A DNA stretch of 64,000 nt from positions 62,001 through 126,000 of the forward strand of contig QWPB01000061.1 of assembly GCA_003671275.1 (NCBI GenBank), read 5' to 3'. Both the position numbers and the translations under genes were made by a program. Origin of the DNA: Planctomycetota bacterium (GTDB lineage: Bacteria > Planctomycetota > Planctomycetia > Planctomycetales > Planctomycetaceae). Under the pieces are notes generated by a model. That model saw only the letters and a program-made list of their open reading frames with translations. It did not search any database and was not told the DNA's origin. This document shows, one piece after another, positions 36,301 to 44,339 of the stretch; positions within the stretch are counted from its first letter, which is position 1, and the number at the start of each line of letters is the position of its first letter.

Positions 36301-37904
36301 TCGAACAACTCGTAAGCCACGTCAAACTGTCGGGCCTGCTGGGCCTTGGCCTGGGCTTCGGCCACCTGGCCCGCAGCTAGTGCGGCGCGGCCTTCATCCA
36401 CCAGGGCCAAAGCAGATTGCTTCTGCTCTTCCAGGCTGGCTTGGGTGGCAGCGGGGGCTTTGCGGCCCGACTGACCCGAGACAAGACGTTCGATGTCTTC
36501 GCGGACCATTTCCGGACGGTCATCGAACGTGCCGTAGGCCACATCAATTTGTTCGGCTTGAGCGACCAGTTCCCGGGCCGCGGCCAGGTCGCCCGCTTTC
36601 AGTGCCTGGCGGGCTTGAGACACCAACTGGTTGGCATTGGCCTTCTCGTTGGAGGCTGCGGCAGGGCTGGCGGGGCCACCCGATTTCTGGGTGGCGGCTA
36701 CTGCGGAACGGGATTCAGCGGTTCGGATTTCCTGCAGAACAAGTTCTGGTCGGTCATCGAACACGGCGTATGCCACGTCGAGCTGAGCAGCCTGTTCAGC
36801 GAGTTTCTTGGCTTGAGAAAGCTGTCCGGACTTGAGGGCTTCGCGGGCTCCCGCCAGCAGATCGAGAGCCTCCGCGTGGAGGGTTTCGGTTTCGTCGGAG
36901 CTGGCGGCCGCTTTCACTGGTCGTGCGGCTGACGGTGCACCCGACAGGACGACTGATTTGGAACGGCGTTCAATCTCCGCGAGGACATGCTGCGGGTGTT
37001 CGTCGAGCAGGCCGTAGTTGACGTCCAGCTTCTGGGCCGCCATTGCGAAGGTCCGGGCCTCTTCATAGTGACCCTTTTCGAGGGATTCACGGGCCAGAGC
37101 GACCAGCTCCTGAGCTTGTTCTTTCAGGGAGAGGTTATCCGCCGTGTCTGCTGCGGGGGCTACTGTGGGAGCGTCTTTCTCCACCGAGTTCCATTCGCTG
37201 CGAGCCTTCTGAACGGTGGCGAAGTCTTCGGACGGCCCCGTCGGGCTGGCCTTCTGTTGCTTGGCCAGCTCAGCCATTACCTGTTCGGGCCGCAGGTCGA
37301 AGTTGCTGTATTCCACGTTGGTGTTGCGAGCGGTCTCGATCTTCTCGCGGGCGGCGGCGAGATGCCCCTGGCGGATGTCAGTCTGGGCTTCGGTCAGCAG
37401 CGACTGCACATAGGCATGCGGGTCGTCGGTCGCCGACACGGTCTGGACGCCCTGGGAGGTCTCCCCCGCTCCCTGTGCGACCATCGTGCCGTCATCGACG
37501 GGGCCCTGAATCAGCGCCATCAGCGCGGTTGGGGTCTGTTCGTTCGCCTTGAAGGAAACCTTCCATTGGCGAGCCATCTGGTCGGCAGTGGATGCCAGAC
37601 GCAGGGCTTCGTCGGCGTCTCCGTTTCGCAGGGCCAGACGGGCTTGCCGCATCTGGTCTTCGACCTTTCGTCGATTCAGATCGGTCGCCTTCGCGGATGA
37701 GCCCGAGCTGTTCGGGGACGAGGCCCGATACCGCTCGAACGGATTCGCATCCGGAGTGGCCTCCTCGGCGTTGGTCTGGCCGTTGATCCAGACGCTGGCC
37801 GCCACGAGACCGCCACAGGCGATCAGGCCAAGGAACCGCTTCAGAGTGCGTCCCAGTCGGGGACGGACAGCTGCGGTCCGGGAAGGGGAAGTATTTCGCG
37901 CCAT
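33387..37904 (-). CDS. Giant TPR-like/secretin fusion (type II/III, T4P secretin)
   Basis: A 1,505-residue protein from the ATG at 37904. A basic N-terminus and one hydrophobic helix (about 23-40) act as a signal. Residues 160-550 hold five tandem modules of about 55-60 residues. Each has a TPR-like helix pair and ends in a shared signature such as DVAYAVFDDRPELVLQEI. A weaker module lies before them (77-115) and a further TPR-like one at 575-625. A coiled region follows (735-800). Residues 885-965 match a secretin N-domain (VHFDNSPLKDILNHIAESQG), and a second N-type domain lies at 1040-1115. The secretin pore domain is at 1250-1495, with VPDGGTVLLGG and VPILNKIPYISRLFRN. Two Gly/Gln-rich inserts lie at 1155-1192 and 1363-1414. 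It is an outer-membrane multimeric channel; the pathway it serves is unknown. Confidence 0.9.
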   Translation of the reverse strand: MARNTSPSRTAAVRPRLGRTLKRFLGLIACGGLVAASVWINGQTNAEEATPDANPFERYRASSPNSSGSSAKATDLNRRKVEDQMRQARLALRNGDADEALRLASTADQMARQWKVSFKANEQTPTALMALIQGPVDDGTMVAQGAGETSQGVQTVSATDDPHAYVQSLLTEAQTDIRQGHLAAAREKIETARNTNVEYSNFDLRPEQVMAELAKQQKASPTGPSEDFATVQKARSEWNSVEKDAPTVAPAADTADNLSLKEQAQELVALARESLEKGHYEEARTFAMAAQKLDVNYGLLDEHPQHVLAEIERRSKSVVLSGAPSAARPVKAAASSDETETLHAEALDLLAGAREALKSGQLSQAKKLAEQAAQLDVAYAVFDDRPELVLQEIRTAESRSAVAATQKSGGPASPAAASNEKANANQLVSQARQALKAGDLAAARELVAQAEQIDVAYGTFDDRPEMVREDIERLVSGQSGRKAPAATQASLEEQKQSALALVDEGRAALAAGQVAEAQAKAQQARQFDVAYELFEDTPEMLLADIDRAAQQAPGATNRGVMTAQAGFDRHPVVAEGSARELYDQGVNALRQGDRVAAYQAFLAAYQTGEKLDGYRQQQLQDKLRELAPRHNQIQQVSGEQVADGADLGGDPSLMTEAVQMNDARFDKLRTETLNTVFRAERLRERKPAEAQAMLEEQLAAIEAAGLAPEQAEPLAVSVRNSLTGVEAYMKQRAPVLEMERKNGETRDRVEREIQTRVRVEQELATLVDKFNELMDQKRFAEAQAIAKQAKELDSSNPVVVNMKLKSQFAFRNEQNARLQSDKEDGLWKMYHDAELGLVNPVADGRGVSYPKDWKELNARRKAQPIDGRDRSETEERIYSSLKAPVSVHFDNSPLKDILNHIAESQGINVAIDMQGLADAGSTESTPVTISVDGVRLESALNLMLAQLQLDYVVENETLMITSKSRRQGDMKVVTYQVADLVTPLSARAPTSAVAHPSGIGSGAFSVPGMGGLAQVPAEGGLLPTNSSLPGLNSEQGLSEHDFRMLTDLITATVEPDSWEVNAGQASIATHDSTLSLVIRQTQKVHQEISDLLSQLRRLQDLQVTIEVRYISVSDRFFEQIGVDFDFNVNDTVGGPRTNSQFNPLSGFGTVDPVNGTSGGAGQTGSQQGGGGQQGGQQNQAGQGGGNTGAVGPFAPGPRINLVGRDSWPGKTVVGMSAPGQFSGDLDVPFRQGSFDLAAPTFGNFDPAAGIQFGMAILSDIEAFLFVRAAQGDRRSNIMFAPKVTLFNGSLASIFSGTNRPFVTSLTPVSSGFSIGFQPQLTTIREGTNLSVQAVVSSDRRYVRLSVAPDFTNITDVQTFSFAGGSAGGLAGGQGGGGQQGQGGFGGQGGGLGGAGGQGQGGQGGQGQQQNGGGGLSAAVQLPIVAQVTVSTVVSVPDGGTVLLGGVKSLSEGRNMAGVPILNKIPYISRLFRNTGVGRETSSLMMMVTPRIIIQEEEEELLGLAE

Positions 37905-38267
37905 ATGAGCACCAGCCTGGAGTTCCGGGGTTGGAGACGTTCCGGGGGAGGATTCGTTCGGGCGAGGGCGTGCCGGCGGACAACCCGCGGGGGGCACAAG
38001 GTCGGAGGCGGGCTCCACCCTCGCTCGAACGAGCAGTCTGCCCGATTCGAAATCGGGACGGGAACAGGTTGTGACCGTTCGAGGGTCGCGGATGTAATTC
38101 ATGTTTTTCGTCAGGGTCAATACGCGTCTCGCGGATTCACTGGCCAGGGGGCGATAATTGCCGATTGACGTCGGATATCACGTTTTTTAGGTTTTTTACC
38201 GGCGAAGGATGCCGGAGAGAACGAGCACTTCGCGTCCCGTTTTCCATCGGCACTATGCCCTTTATGA
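37905..38267. promoter_or_regulatory. Upstream region of the secretin gene
   Basis: About 360 bp upstream of the secretin start. The frame remains open to 38120, but the added residues are proline/arginine-rich without a protein-like pattern. It should hold the secretin promoter, but I found no convincing -35/-10 pair. The AT-rich run at 38180-38200 (cgttttttaggttttttacc) is the most likely regulatory part. Confidence 0.35.
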
Positions 38268-38363
38268 GCCTGTTGAAGAACGCCGGGGGATCGGCTTCCA
38301 GCCTGACAATCCCTTCAGAACAGGGACAGGCTGGAAGCCTGTTCCACGTTTTTCAACAGACTG
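38268..38363. repeat. Palindromic element family A, copy 2
   Basis: A 96-bp palindrome with ends gcctgttgaagaacg and cgtttttcaacagactg and inner arms ggcttccagcctg and caggctggaagcc. Its right end abuts the stop codon (38364-38366) of the convergent ThDP-enzyme gene. It is related to the elements at 16342 and 44144. Confidence 0.85.
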
Positions 38364-40061
38364 TTAAACCTTCTGAGACATTCGCTCCGCCAACCGTCGG
38401 AGAGCGGGGCTGGTGTCATCAGGTTTCAGGTGAACATTCAGCAGGCTGAAACCATCGGTCTGGGCCAGTCCCGCCTGCACACTCTGATGCAATTGTCCCA
38501 CAGTGTGGACCTCGAAACCCCATCCCGCGCCCAGCAGATCCGGCAGTCGATGATACTGCCAGTTCAAAATGTCATTGAACGGACCTTCCAGGAGAAACCG
38601 TTCCGTGGTGTACCCCTTGTTGTTCAGCACAATTACCAGCGGATTAAACCCCATCCGGATCGAAGTCGACAACTCCAGACAGGTCATCTGAAAGGCCCCA
38701 TCGCCCACCAGTACAATGGGTCGCAACTGTTTGTTGGCCGCCTGGACTCCGACGCTGGCCGGGATGGCAAATCCCATGGAGGTGTAATAGGCCGGGCTCA
38801 GGAATTCCGTGTGTTTGTGAATGGTCAAGTCGCTGGCTGCAAACAGCGAATCGCCCACATCGGCGACGACCACCATGTTGTCGTCCAGAATCAAATTGAT
38901 ATGTTCAAAAAGTGAAGCAATCGTGACCGGCTCGTGACTGGGACGGCGGTTCGGCTGGGGCTGTTCGTGCGGGGGCAGATTGGGCTTCCGGCGAGCGGGC
39001 AGCTTGAGCTGCGTCAGGCCGGTCAGGAAGTCGTCGAATAACACATCATGGAAGTGATGGTGTCCAATTCGCAGCTTTTCACTGGTGGCGGAGATGCACT
39101 GGCCGGGCTCCAGATGAGCGGTGAAGATTCCCAGATTGATGTCGGTCATAAAGGCCCCGAGCAGCAAGACGCAGTCGGAGGACTCGACGTATTCGGCCAC
39201 GGATTGGCGTCCCATGGCCCCCTCGTAAACGCCGATGTAGAGCGGGTGTTTTTCACTGACAACGGACTTGCCCAGGAGTGTGGCACCCATGGGGATGTTG
39301 AACTTCTCCGCCAGTTTCACCACGAGCTTCTGCAGGCCGAACCGGTGGACTTCGACTCCGGCGATCAACACCGGTTTCTGGGCGGCTTGCAACCGTTCCG
39401 CGGCTTCCGCAAGGGCGGCTTCCAGGGCGGCGGGATCACTGACGACGGGAGTGGAGATGGAGCGGTACGGGTGGATCGGACGGGCATTGACTCGATCCCG
39501 GGGCAGTTCCAGATAGACCGGTCGTTTGAACCGGACCGCAGCTTCGAGGCAGCGATCAATCTCTCGAAAAGCGGTCAGGGGATCGTCCAGTACGGCGCTG
39601 GCCACGGTAATCTTTTCGAAGACTTCCCGCTGGGTATTGAAGTCCCGGACCTTGTGGTGGAGCAGGGGATCGTTGCGGCGTTCTTCGACTCCTGGGGCTC
39701 CGGTGATTACCACCACGGGCGATTTCTCGGCAAAGGCCCCCGCGATCGAGTTGCACAGGCTGAGTCCCCCCACGCAGTACGTGACGCAGACCGCGCCGAT
39801 TCCATTGATCCGCGCATACCCGTCCGCCGCATAACCGGCATTGTCTTCGCGTGTGGCTCCGATGACGCGGAGCGGACTTTTCTGTAGCTGGTCGTAGAAC
39901 GTGAGGACGAAATCGCCGGGGATTCCGAAGACATCCCGAACACCGTAGTCCTGCAGTCGCTGGATGAGGTAGCTGCCGATCGTGGGGTTGGTGATTGCCT
40001 CCGTTTTTTCGGCAGGGCGAGTGCTCCGGGCCGCTGCTGGGGTTGTTATTCTTTTGGCCAT
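38364..40061 (-). CDS. ThDP-dependent 2-keto-acid decarboxylase
   Basis: A 565-residue enzyme of the pyruvate/indolepyruvate/phenylpyruvate decarboxylase family. N-terminal ThDP Pyr domain: [15 protein letters not shown] with the conserved Glu in [16 protein letters not shown]. The central domain follows, and then the PP domain with [19 protein letters not shown] and [19 protein letters not shown] for Mg2+-ThDP binding. The GDFVL and [12 protein letters not shown] forms fit 2-keto-acid decarboxylases rather than acetolactate synthase. The substrate (pyruvate, indolepyruvate or phenylpyruvate) is not decided. Its stop codon abuts a palindromic repeat. It is monocistronic. Confidence 0.88.
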   Translation of the reverse strand: MAKRITTPAAARSTRPAEKTEAITNPTIGSYLIQRLQDYGVRDVFGIPGDFVLTFYDQLQKSPLRVIGATREDNAGYAADGYARINGIGAVCVTYCVGGLSLCNSIAGAFAEKSPVVVITGAPGVEERRNDPLLHHKVRDFNTQREVFEKITVASAVLDDPLTAFREIDRCLEAAVRFKRPVYLELPRDRVNARPIHPYRSISTPVVSDPAALEAALAEAAERLQAAQKPVLIAGVEVHRFGLQKLVVKLAEKFNIPMGATLLGKSVVSEKHPLYIGVYEGAMGRQSVAEYVESSDCVLLLGAFMTDINLGIFTAHLEPGQCISATSEKLRIGHHHFHDVLFDDFLTGLTQLKLPARRKPNLPPHEQPQPNRRPSHEPVTIASLFEHINLILDDNMVVVADVGDSLFAASDLTIHKHTEFLSPAYYTSMGFAIPASVGVQAANKQLRPIVLVGDGAFQMTCLELSTSIRMGFNPLVIVLNNKGYTTERFLLEGPFNDILNWQYHRLPDLLGAGWGFEVHTVGQLHQSVQAGLAQTDGFSLLNVHLKPDDTSPALRRLAERMSQKV

Positions 40062-40197
40062 AATCCATGTTCCTCATGAAGCTGGCGAAATACTTACTGG
40101 CGTTATTCTACGCGGGGATGGGGGTGGCGTCTGCCCATGTTCTGGGGTGGGAAGCTGTTTTTAGTGCCGCTTCCGAATGGATTGGCAGGAAGGCCGA

Positions 40198-40239
40198 CAA
40201 GAATGTCAGCCCCGTCGAATCCGTGCCCCGACATTCCTG
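40198..40239. repeat. 42-bp palindromic element family B, copy 1
   Basis: The ends caagaatgtc and gacattcctg are inverted complements with one mismatch, and the total length is 42 bp. The same 42-bp design with almost the same ends occurs at 44269-44310. It lies downstream of metX and upstream of the ThDP-decarboxylase gene. Confidence 0.65.
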
Positions 40240-40307
40240 TCTGGGCGAACGGATGACGGACGCTGCAAGGGCTCTGGACGCGGTGATTGCGAGCCGCAGG
40301 ATGAGCC

Positions 40308-41507
40308 TTACGCGTGCCGGATGGCAGACGCTTCGTGGGTTCTGGCGAGAAATGGTTCCACCAGATCCTTGAGCATGGGCAGTTCGGAATCGATCAAAAA
40401 CGCATCATGGCCGTGCGGGCTTTCCAGTTCGGCGAACGTCACGTGGCGTTTGGCCTCTAGTAGTGCCCGGACAAGCACTTGGCTCTGGGTGGTGGGGAAC
40501 AGCCAGTCGGTGTCGTATGAGACGACGAGGAACCGAGCGTCAGTCTTTCCCAATGCGTCTGGCAACGGACCGTGCTTCATCTCCAGGTTGAAGTAATCCA
40601 TGGCTCGCGTGAGGAGCAGATAGCTATTGGCATCAAAGCGTTCGACGAATCGTTTTCCCTGATAGTGCAGGTAGCTTTCGATTTGGAATTCGGTCTCTTT
40701 TCGCAGGTCGTACGTCAGGTCTTCGCTGTGCTGCAACCGCCGACCGAATTTCAGTTCGATCGATTGCTCTGAGAGATAGGTGATGTGAGCGATCATCCGG
40801 GCCAGGGCCAGCCCAAAGCGGGGCTTCTCCGATTGGTCATAATAGTTCCCGTCTCGAAAAGCCGGGTCCGTGTAGATCGCCCGCCGCCCCACCGCATTGA
40901 AGGCAATCCCCTGGGCATTCAGCCGCGAACCACTGGCGAGGACCACGGCTGCCGCGAGCCCCTGCGGGTAGCGAGCGGCCCATTCGAGAACCTGCATGCC
41001 GCCCAGGCTGCCGCCCACTACCGCGAGCAGCTTGTTGATTCCCAGCCAGTCCACGAGACGCTTGTGAAGGCTGACGATGTCAGAAATGGTCAAGAAGGGA
41101 AACGCCGGCCCGTACGGGTTACCGGAGTCTGGATCGAATGAACTGGGCCCTGTGGTTCCCATGCACCCGCCCAATACATTCGCGCAGATCACGAAATACC
41201 GGTCGGTGTCGATCCCTTTGCCGGGTCCGATGAACCCATCCCACCAGCCGGGCTTTTTCTCGTCGTCGTGATGACGACCCGCCACATGTGCATCACCCGT
41301 AAGGGCATGGCAGATGAAGATGGCATTGTCCCGTTGCGGCGACAGCGTGCCATAGGTCTCGTAAGACACCTGAATTGGGCCGAGGGTCTTCCCGCTTTCC
41401 AGCTGGAGCGGGTCTGTCGGGGGACAGAGCTGGACCGTACGGGCAACCACGGTCCCCTGAAACGGGGAACGGATTGGATTCGAATCAGGCGGTACGGTTG
41501 CGGACAT
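40308..41507 (-). CDS. metX: Homoserine O-acetyltransferase
   Basis: A 399-residue alpha/beta-hydrolase-fold enzyme that activates homoserine for methionine synthesis. The nucleophile elbow is VVGGSLGGMQVLEWA. Other family marks are the YETYGTLSPQRDNAIFICHAL start, WWDGFIGPGKGIDTDRYFVI, GTTGPSS and the late ESPHGHDAFLID with the catalytic histidine. I chose the ATG at 41507 because the family begins about here; the frame is open to 41627. No SAM riboswitch was recognised upstream. The acyl donor (acetyl or succinyl-CoA) was not tested. Confidence 0.93.
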   Translation of the reverse strand: MSATVPPDSNPIRSPFQGTVVARTVQLCPPTDPLQLESGKTLGPIQVSYETYGTLSPQRDNAIFICHALTGDAHVAGRHHDDEKKPGWWDGFIGPGKGIDTDRYFVICANVLGGCMGTTGPSSFDPDSGNPYGPAFPFLTISDIVSLHKRLVDWLGINKLLAVVGGSLGGMQVLEWAARYPQGLAAAVVLASGSRLNAQGIAFNAVGRRAIYTDPAFRDGNYYDQSEKPRFGLALARMIAHITYLSEQSIELKFGRRLQHSEDLTYDLRKETEFQIESYLHYQGKRFVERFDANSYLLLTRAMDYFNLEMKHGPLPDALGKTDARFLVVSYDTDWLFPTTQSQVLVRALLEAKRHVTFAELESPHGHDAFLIDSELPMLKDLVEPFLARTHEASAIRHA

Positions 41508-41810
41508 GGGTGCAATGTGCCTGATTCGTCGGCATGGTTCAACAGAACCCGTCCATTCTGGGTGGGAATCGTGGGAGTCCACGTAGAAATCTCGCCGTCT
41601 CGTATTTTCCCGGACGCCGTTCCGCATGGCGAGTGGCCATTCCGAGGATTATGAAGAATGAGATCCTGGTAGATGACTGGGGTCCTGTAAAAAAAGCGTT
41701 GCCCTGTGGAAATTCGGGAGATCCTTGCCAGGGATGTCCGCGCTTTCCATAATGAAATGGCCCCTTCACGCCCCGCTTGATCCCTCTCAGGTTGCCGAAC
41801 ACTTTCCACC
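41508..41810. promoter_or_regulatory. Divergent intergenic region of metX and FHA gene
   Basis: About 300 bp that should hold two divergent promoters. A run of seven A residues lies at about 41690. I looked for a SAM or similar riboswitch in the metX leader and saw no known pattern. Short frames here have no protein-like pattern. Confidence 0.35.
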
Positions 41811-42953
41811 ATGGAAGACCAACTCGTCGCTCTCTTACGGTTTGCATCCGGGCAGACGCAGCCACTGCGGCTGGTCGTTCGTGATGCCCGGGGCGAATTG
41901 GTTCAGCGAAAGGAAATTGACGCTCCGTTTGCCATCATTGGACGAGGCAGTAACTGCGATCTGCATATTGATGAAGAGGTCGTCGCCTATCGCCATGCCT
42001 ACCTGCAGGTGTTCGCCAACCGGGTGGCGTGTATCGATCTGATCAGCACCAATGGCATCGCGATTCAGCCACCGGCTCCAACCCATTGGATTTCCTCCGA
42101 ACATCGTTTTCGCATCGGGACTCATTGGGTTCAGCTGGAGGGAGACTGGCTGGCCGACCCGACGGTTCCCTCTCCCATGGAGTTCAAGGCCCGCGACGAA
42201 CAACGTATTGAGTTTGGCGTCCTGCCCAAGGCTGAGCTGGAGTTGCTGAATACCTCAGCCAAGGGGCGGATGTGGCCGATCAATCGTGTGGTGACACTCA
42301 TTGGTCGCGATGAAAAATGCCGCATCACGATTCCTGATGAGCGGATCTCTCGCGTGCATTGCGTGCTGTTGCTGTTGCCCTCGGGGTTATGGGTGATTGA
42401 TCTGCTGGGCAAGGGCGGGATTAAGGTCAACAGTCAGCCCGTCCGCTGTTCCGCCCTGCCCGAAGGGTCTCAGTTGCAGATTGGCGACTATCTGGTGGCC
42501 GTGCATTATCCGGAACTGCAACAGGCTCCCATGGTGGTGACGTCCCCGCTGCCTCCGCCTCCGCAATCGATTGGGAAAGGCAGCGTCGAGTTTCGAACGA
42601 GCCAGAACCGGTTGTTCAAGGTGGAAACCTGGGGCGATACGCTGATTGTGATCCCCATCGGGGCGGATTCCGGTGGTTACAAGTATCATGACATTCATAC
42701 CGAGGCCGGGCGGATCAACGAACTGATCATCGGTCATGGCTACCGAAAGCTGATTGTCGATTGCAGTCAGACCCGTCTGGTGGGCTCCCTGATGATCGAT
42801 GCGATTACGGGGTTCTTGCGAAAAGCGACGGATAAGGCAGTGTTTTGCGGGGCTTCGCCGGAGATGCACCAGTCGCTGACCGATTTGCAGTTGCTGCGTA
42901 TCTGGCCGTTGTATGCGACACGGCATGATGCGCTGCTGGCGATCTATTCATGA
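41811..42953 (+). CDS. FHA-FHA-STAS signalling protein
   Basis: A 380-residue cytoplasmic protein. The first FHA domain (about 20-115) has FAIIGRGSNCDLHIDEEVV, with the Arg-Gly-Ser phosphothreonine site partly kept. The second FHA (about 145-235) is clearer: VTLIGRDEKCRITIPDERIS with the RVHC motif. The C-terminal 110 residues look like a STAS/anti-sigma-factor-antagonist fold (DTLIVIPIGADSGGYKYHDI, LIVDCSQTRLVGSLMIDAI). At the usual phosphoserine loop it has L-V-G-S rather than D-S-S-G, so partner-switch phosphorylation may be altered. It is translationally coupled (ATGA) to a GT4 glycosyltransferase. It may link Ser/Thr phosphorylation to another output. Confidence 0.78.
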   Translation: MEDQLVALLRFASGQTQPLRLVVRDARGELVQRKEIDAPFAIIGRGSNCDLHIDEEVVAYRHAYLQVFANRVACIDLISTNGIAIQPPAPTHWISSEHRFRIGTHWVQLEGDWLADPTVPSPMEFKARDEQRIEFGVLPKAELELLNTSAKGRMWPINRVVTLIGRDEKCRITIPDERISRVHCVLLLLPSGLWVIDLLGKGGIKVNSQPVRCSALPEGSQLQIGDYLVAVHYPELQQAPMVVTSPLPPPPQSIGKGSVEFRTSQNRLFKVETWGDTLIVIPIGADSGGYKYHDIHTEAGRINELIIGHGYRKLIVDCSQTRLVGSLMIDAITGFLRKATDKAVFCGASPEMHQSLTDLQLLRIWPLYATRHDALLAIYS

Positions 42954-44143
42954 CGTCCACGGGGCGACCGCTACGGGTCGCACACATTATCACGCGGCTT
43001 ATTATCGGCGGTGCGCAGGAAAATACGCTGCACAATGTCGAGGATCAGCATCGGTTGCACGGGGATGAGGTGCATCTCATTACGGGGCCGGGGCTGGGAC
43101 CGGAAGGCTCACTGGAGCCACGGGCGATGGAGGGGGGCTATCCTGTGCATCTCCTGCCAGAGATGCAACGCCGGATTCACCCCTGGAAAGACTGGCAGTG
43201 TACGCGGGAGATTCGGCGGCTGCTGACAACGATCCAGCCCGATATCGTGCATACCCATAGTTCCAAGGCGGGAATCATGGGGCGGGCAGCGGCCTACTGG
43301 CTGGGGATTCCTGCCGTGCATTCGATTCATGGAGCGGCGTTTCATTATGGCCAGAACCCGCTCGCGTATTGGGTCTATCGACAGGCCGAACGTTGGGCCG
43401 GACGCCACACCGCCCATTTCGTTAGCGTCGCGGATGATATGACGGACGAATATGTCCACGCTCGGATCGCGGGACGAGAGCGGTTCACCACGGTTTATAG
43501 TGGTTTTGATGTCGAGCCATTTCTCCAGCCGACGCGGTCGCGGGACGAGGTTCGCTGCGAACTGGGGCTGTCCAGTTCAGACATCGTGGTGGGCAAGATC
43601 GCGAGGCTGTTTCATTTGAAAGGGCATGAGTTCCTGCTGTCGGCGGCCCCTGCGATTGCGAGAAGTTGTCCGCATGTCAAATTTATGTTCGTGGGCGATG
43701 GACTGCTGCGGGAGACGTTTCAAAGGCAGGTCGCCGAGATGGGGTTGGCGGATCGATTCGTCTGGACTGGACTGGTGCCGCCGACGCGCATTCCGGAACT
43801 GATTCATGCGATGGACATTGTCGCTCACACGAGTCAGTGGGAAGGATTGGCCCGCGTTTTGCCGCAGGCGCTGATTGCGGGTAAACCCGTTGTGGCCTAT
43901 GACGTGGGCGGGGCGCGCGAGGTGGTGCTGCCGGGGGCGACCGGTTATCTGCTGCCGCGAGACTGCGTTGAGCCGCTGGCCACGGCCATCATCCGACTGG
44001 CCGAATCGCCCGAACGGAGGTTGAAATACGGGATCGAAGGGCGGCGTCGATTTACAGAGCAGTTCCGGCATCAGACGATGACGCAGCGGATTCGCGAAGT
44101 CTACTACCGGGTATTGAACGAACCGAAGCTGGAAGGCTCATGA
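42950..44143 (+). CDS. GT4-family glycosyltransferase
   Basis: A 397-residue GT-B enzyme that uses an activated nucleotide sugar. The N-terminal domain has VAHIITRLIIGGAQENTLHN and the middle DIVHTHSSKAGIMGRAAAYW. The C-terminal domain holds SQWEGLARVLPQALIAGKPV and the nucleotide-binding VAYDVGGAREVVLPGATGYL, with the usual E-x7-E type motif. It overlaps the FHA-FHA-STAS gene by 4 bp. Its stop TGA is followed immediately by a palindromic repeat. The likely product is an envelope or surface glycan; donor and acceptor are unknown. Confidence 0.9.
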   Translation: MTSTGRPLRVAHIITRLIIGGAQENTLHNVEDQHRLHGDEVHLITGPGLGPEGSLEPRAMEGGYPVHLLPEMQRRIHPWKDWQCTREIRRLLTTIQPDIVHTHSSKAGIMGRAAAYWLGIPAVHSIHGAAFHYGQNPLAYWVYRQAERWAGRHTAHFVSVADDMTDEYVHARIAGRERFTTVYSGFDVEPFLQPTRSRDEVRCELGLSSSDIVVGKIARLFHLKGHEFLLSAAPAIARSCPHVKFMFVGDGLLRETFQRQVAEMGLADRFVWTGLVPPTRIPELIHAMDIVAHTSQWEGLARVLPQALIAGKPVVAYDVGGAREVVLPGATGYLLPRDCVEPLATAIIRLAESPERRLKYGIEGRRRFTEQFRHQTMTQRIREVYYRVLNEPKLEGS

Positions 44144-44239
44144 ACCTGTTGAAGAACGCCGTGGGATAGGCTTCCAGCCTGTCCATCCCTTCAACATATC
44201 GACAGGTTGGAAGCCTATTCCACGTTTTTCAACGGACTG
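44144..44239. repeat. Palindromic element family A, copy 3
   Basis: Starts directly after the glycosyltransferase stop codon (TGA at 44141-44143). The ends are acctgttgaagaacg and cgtttttcaacggactg. The inner arms gggataggcttccagcctgtc and gacaggttggaagcctattcc are inverted complements with a few mismatches. It is about 96 bp. Confidence 0.85.
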
Positions 44240-44268
44240 TCAGGAGAAAACGCGGGGCTCAATGACCG

Positions 44269-44310
44269 CAGGAATGTCCATCCCGCGAAATCGCGGAATC
44301 GACATTCCTG
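44269..44310. repeat. 42-bp palindromic element family B, copy 2
   Basis: The perfect ends caggaatgtc and gacattcctg enclose an inner hairpin ccgcga-aa-tcgcgg. It is 42 bp, the same length as the copy at 40198-40239. It lies between a family A element and the OmpA-like gene, about 30 bp from that gene's stop codon. Confidence 0.7.
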
Positions 44311-44339
44311 CCGGTGATCGGGAGCAAGCGAGACGTGGA

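Noticed and set aside
34920-36380. 486-residue open frame opposite the secretin TPR modules
   Set aside because: Repetitive only because the gene on the other strand is repetitive; no start signal or protein pattern.
40067-40372. Small rightward open frame beside metX
   Set aside because: It runs through a palindromic repeat and has no recognisable pattern beyond one hydrophobic start.
41508-41810. Possible SAM riboswitch before metX
   Set aside because: No known SAM riboswitch core could be traced in the leader.
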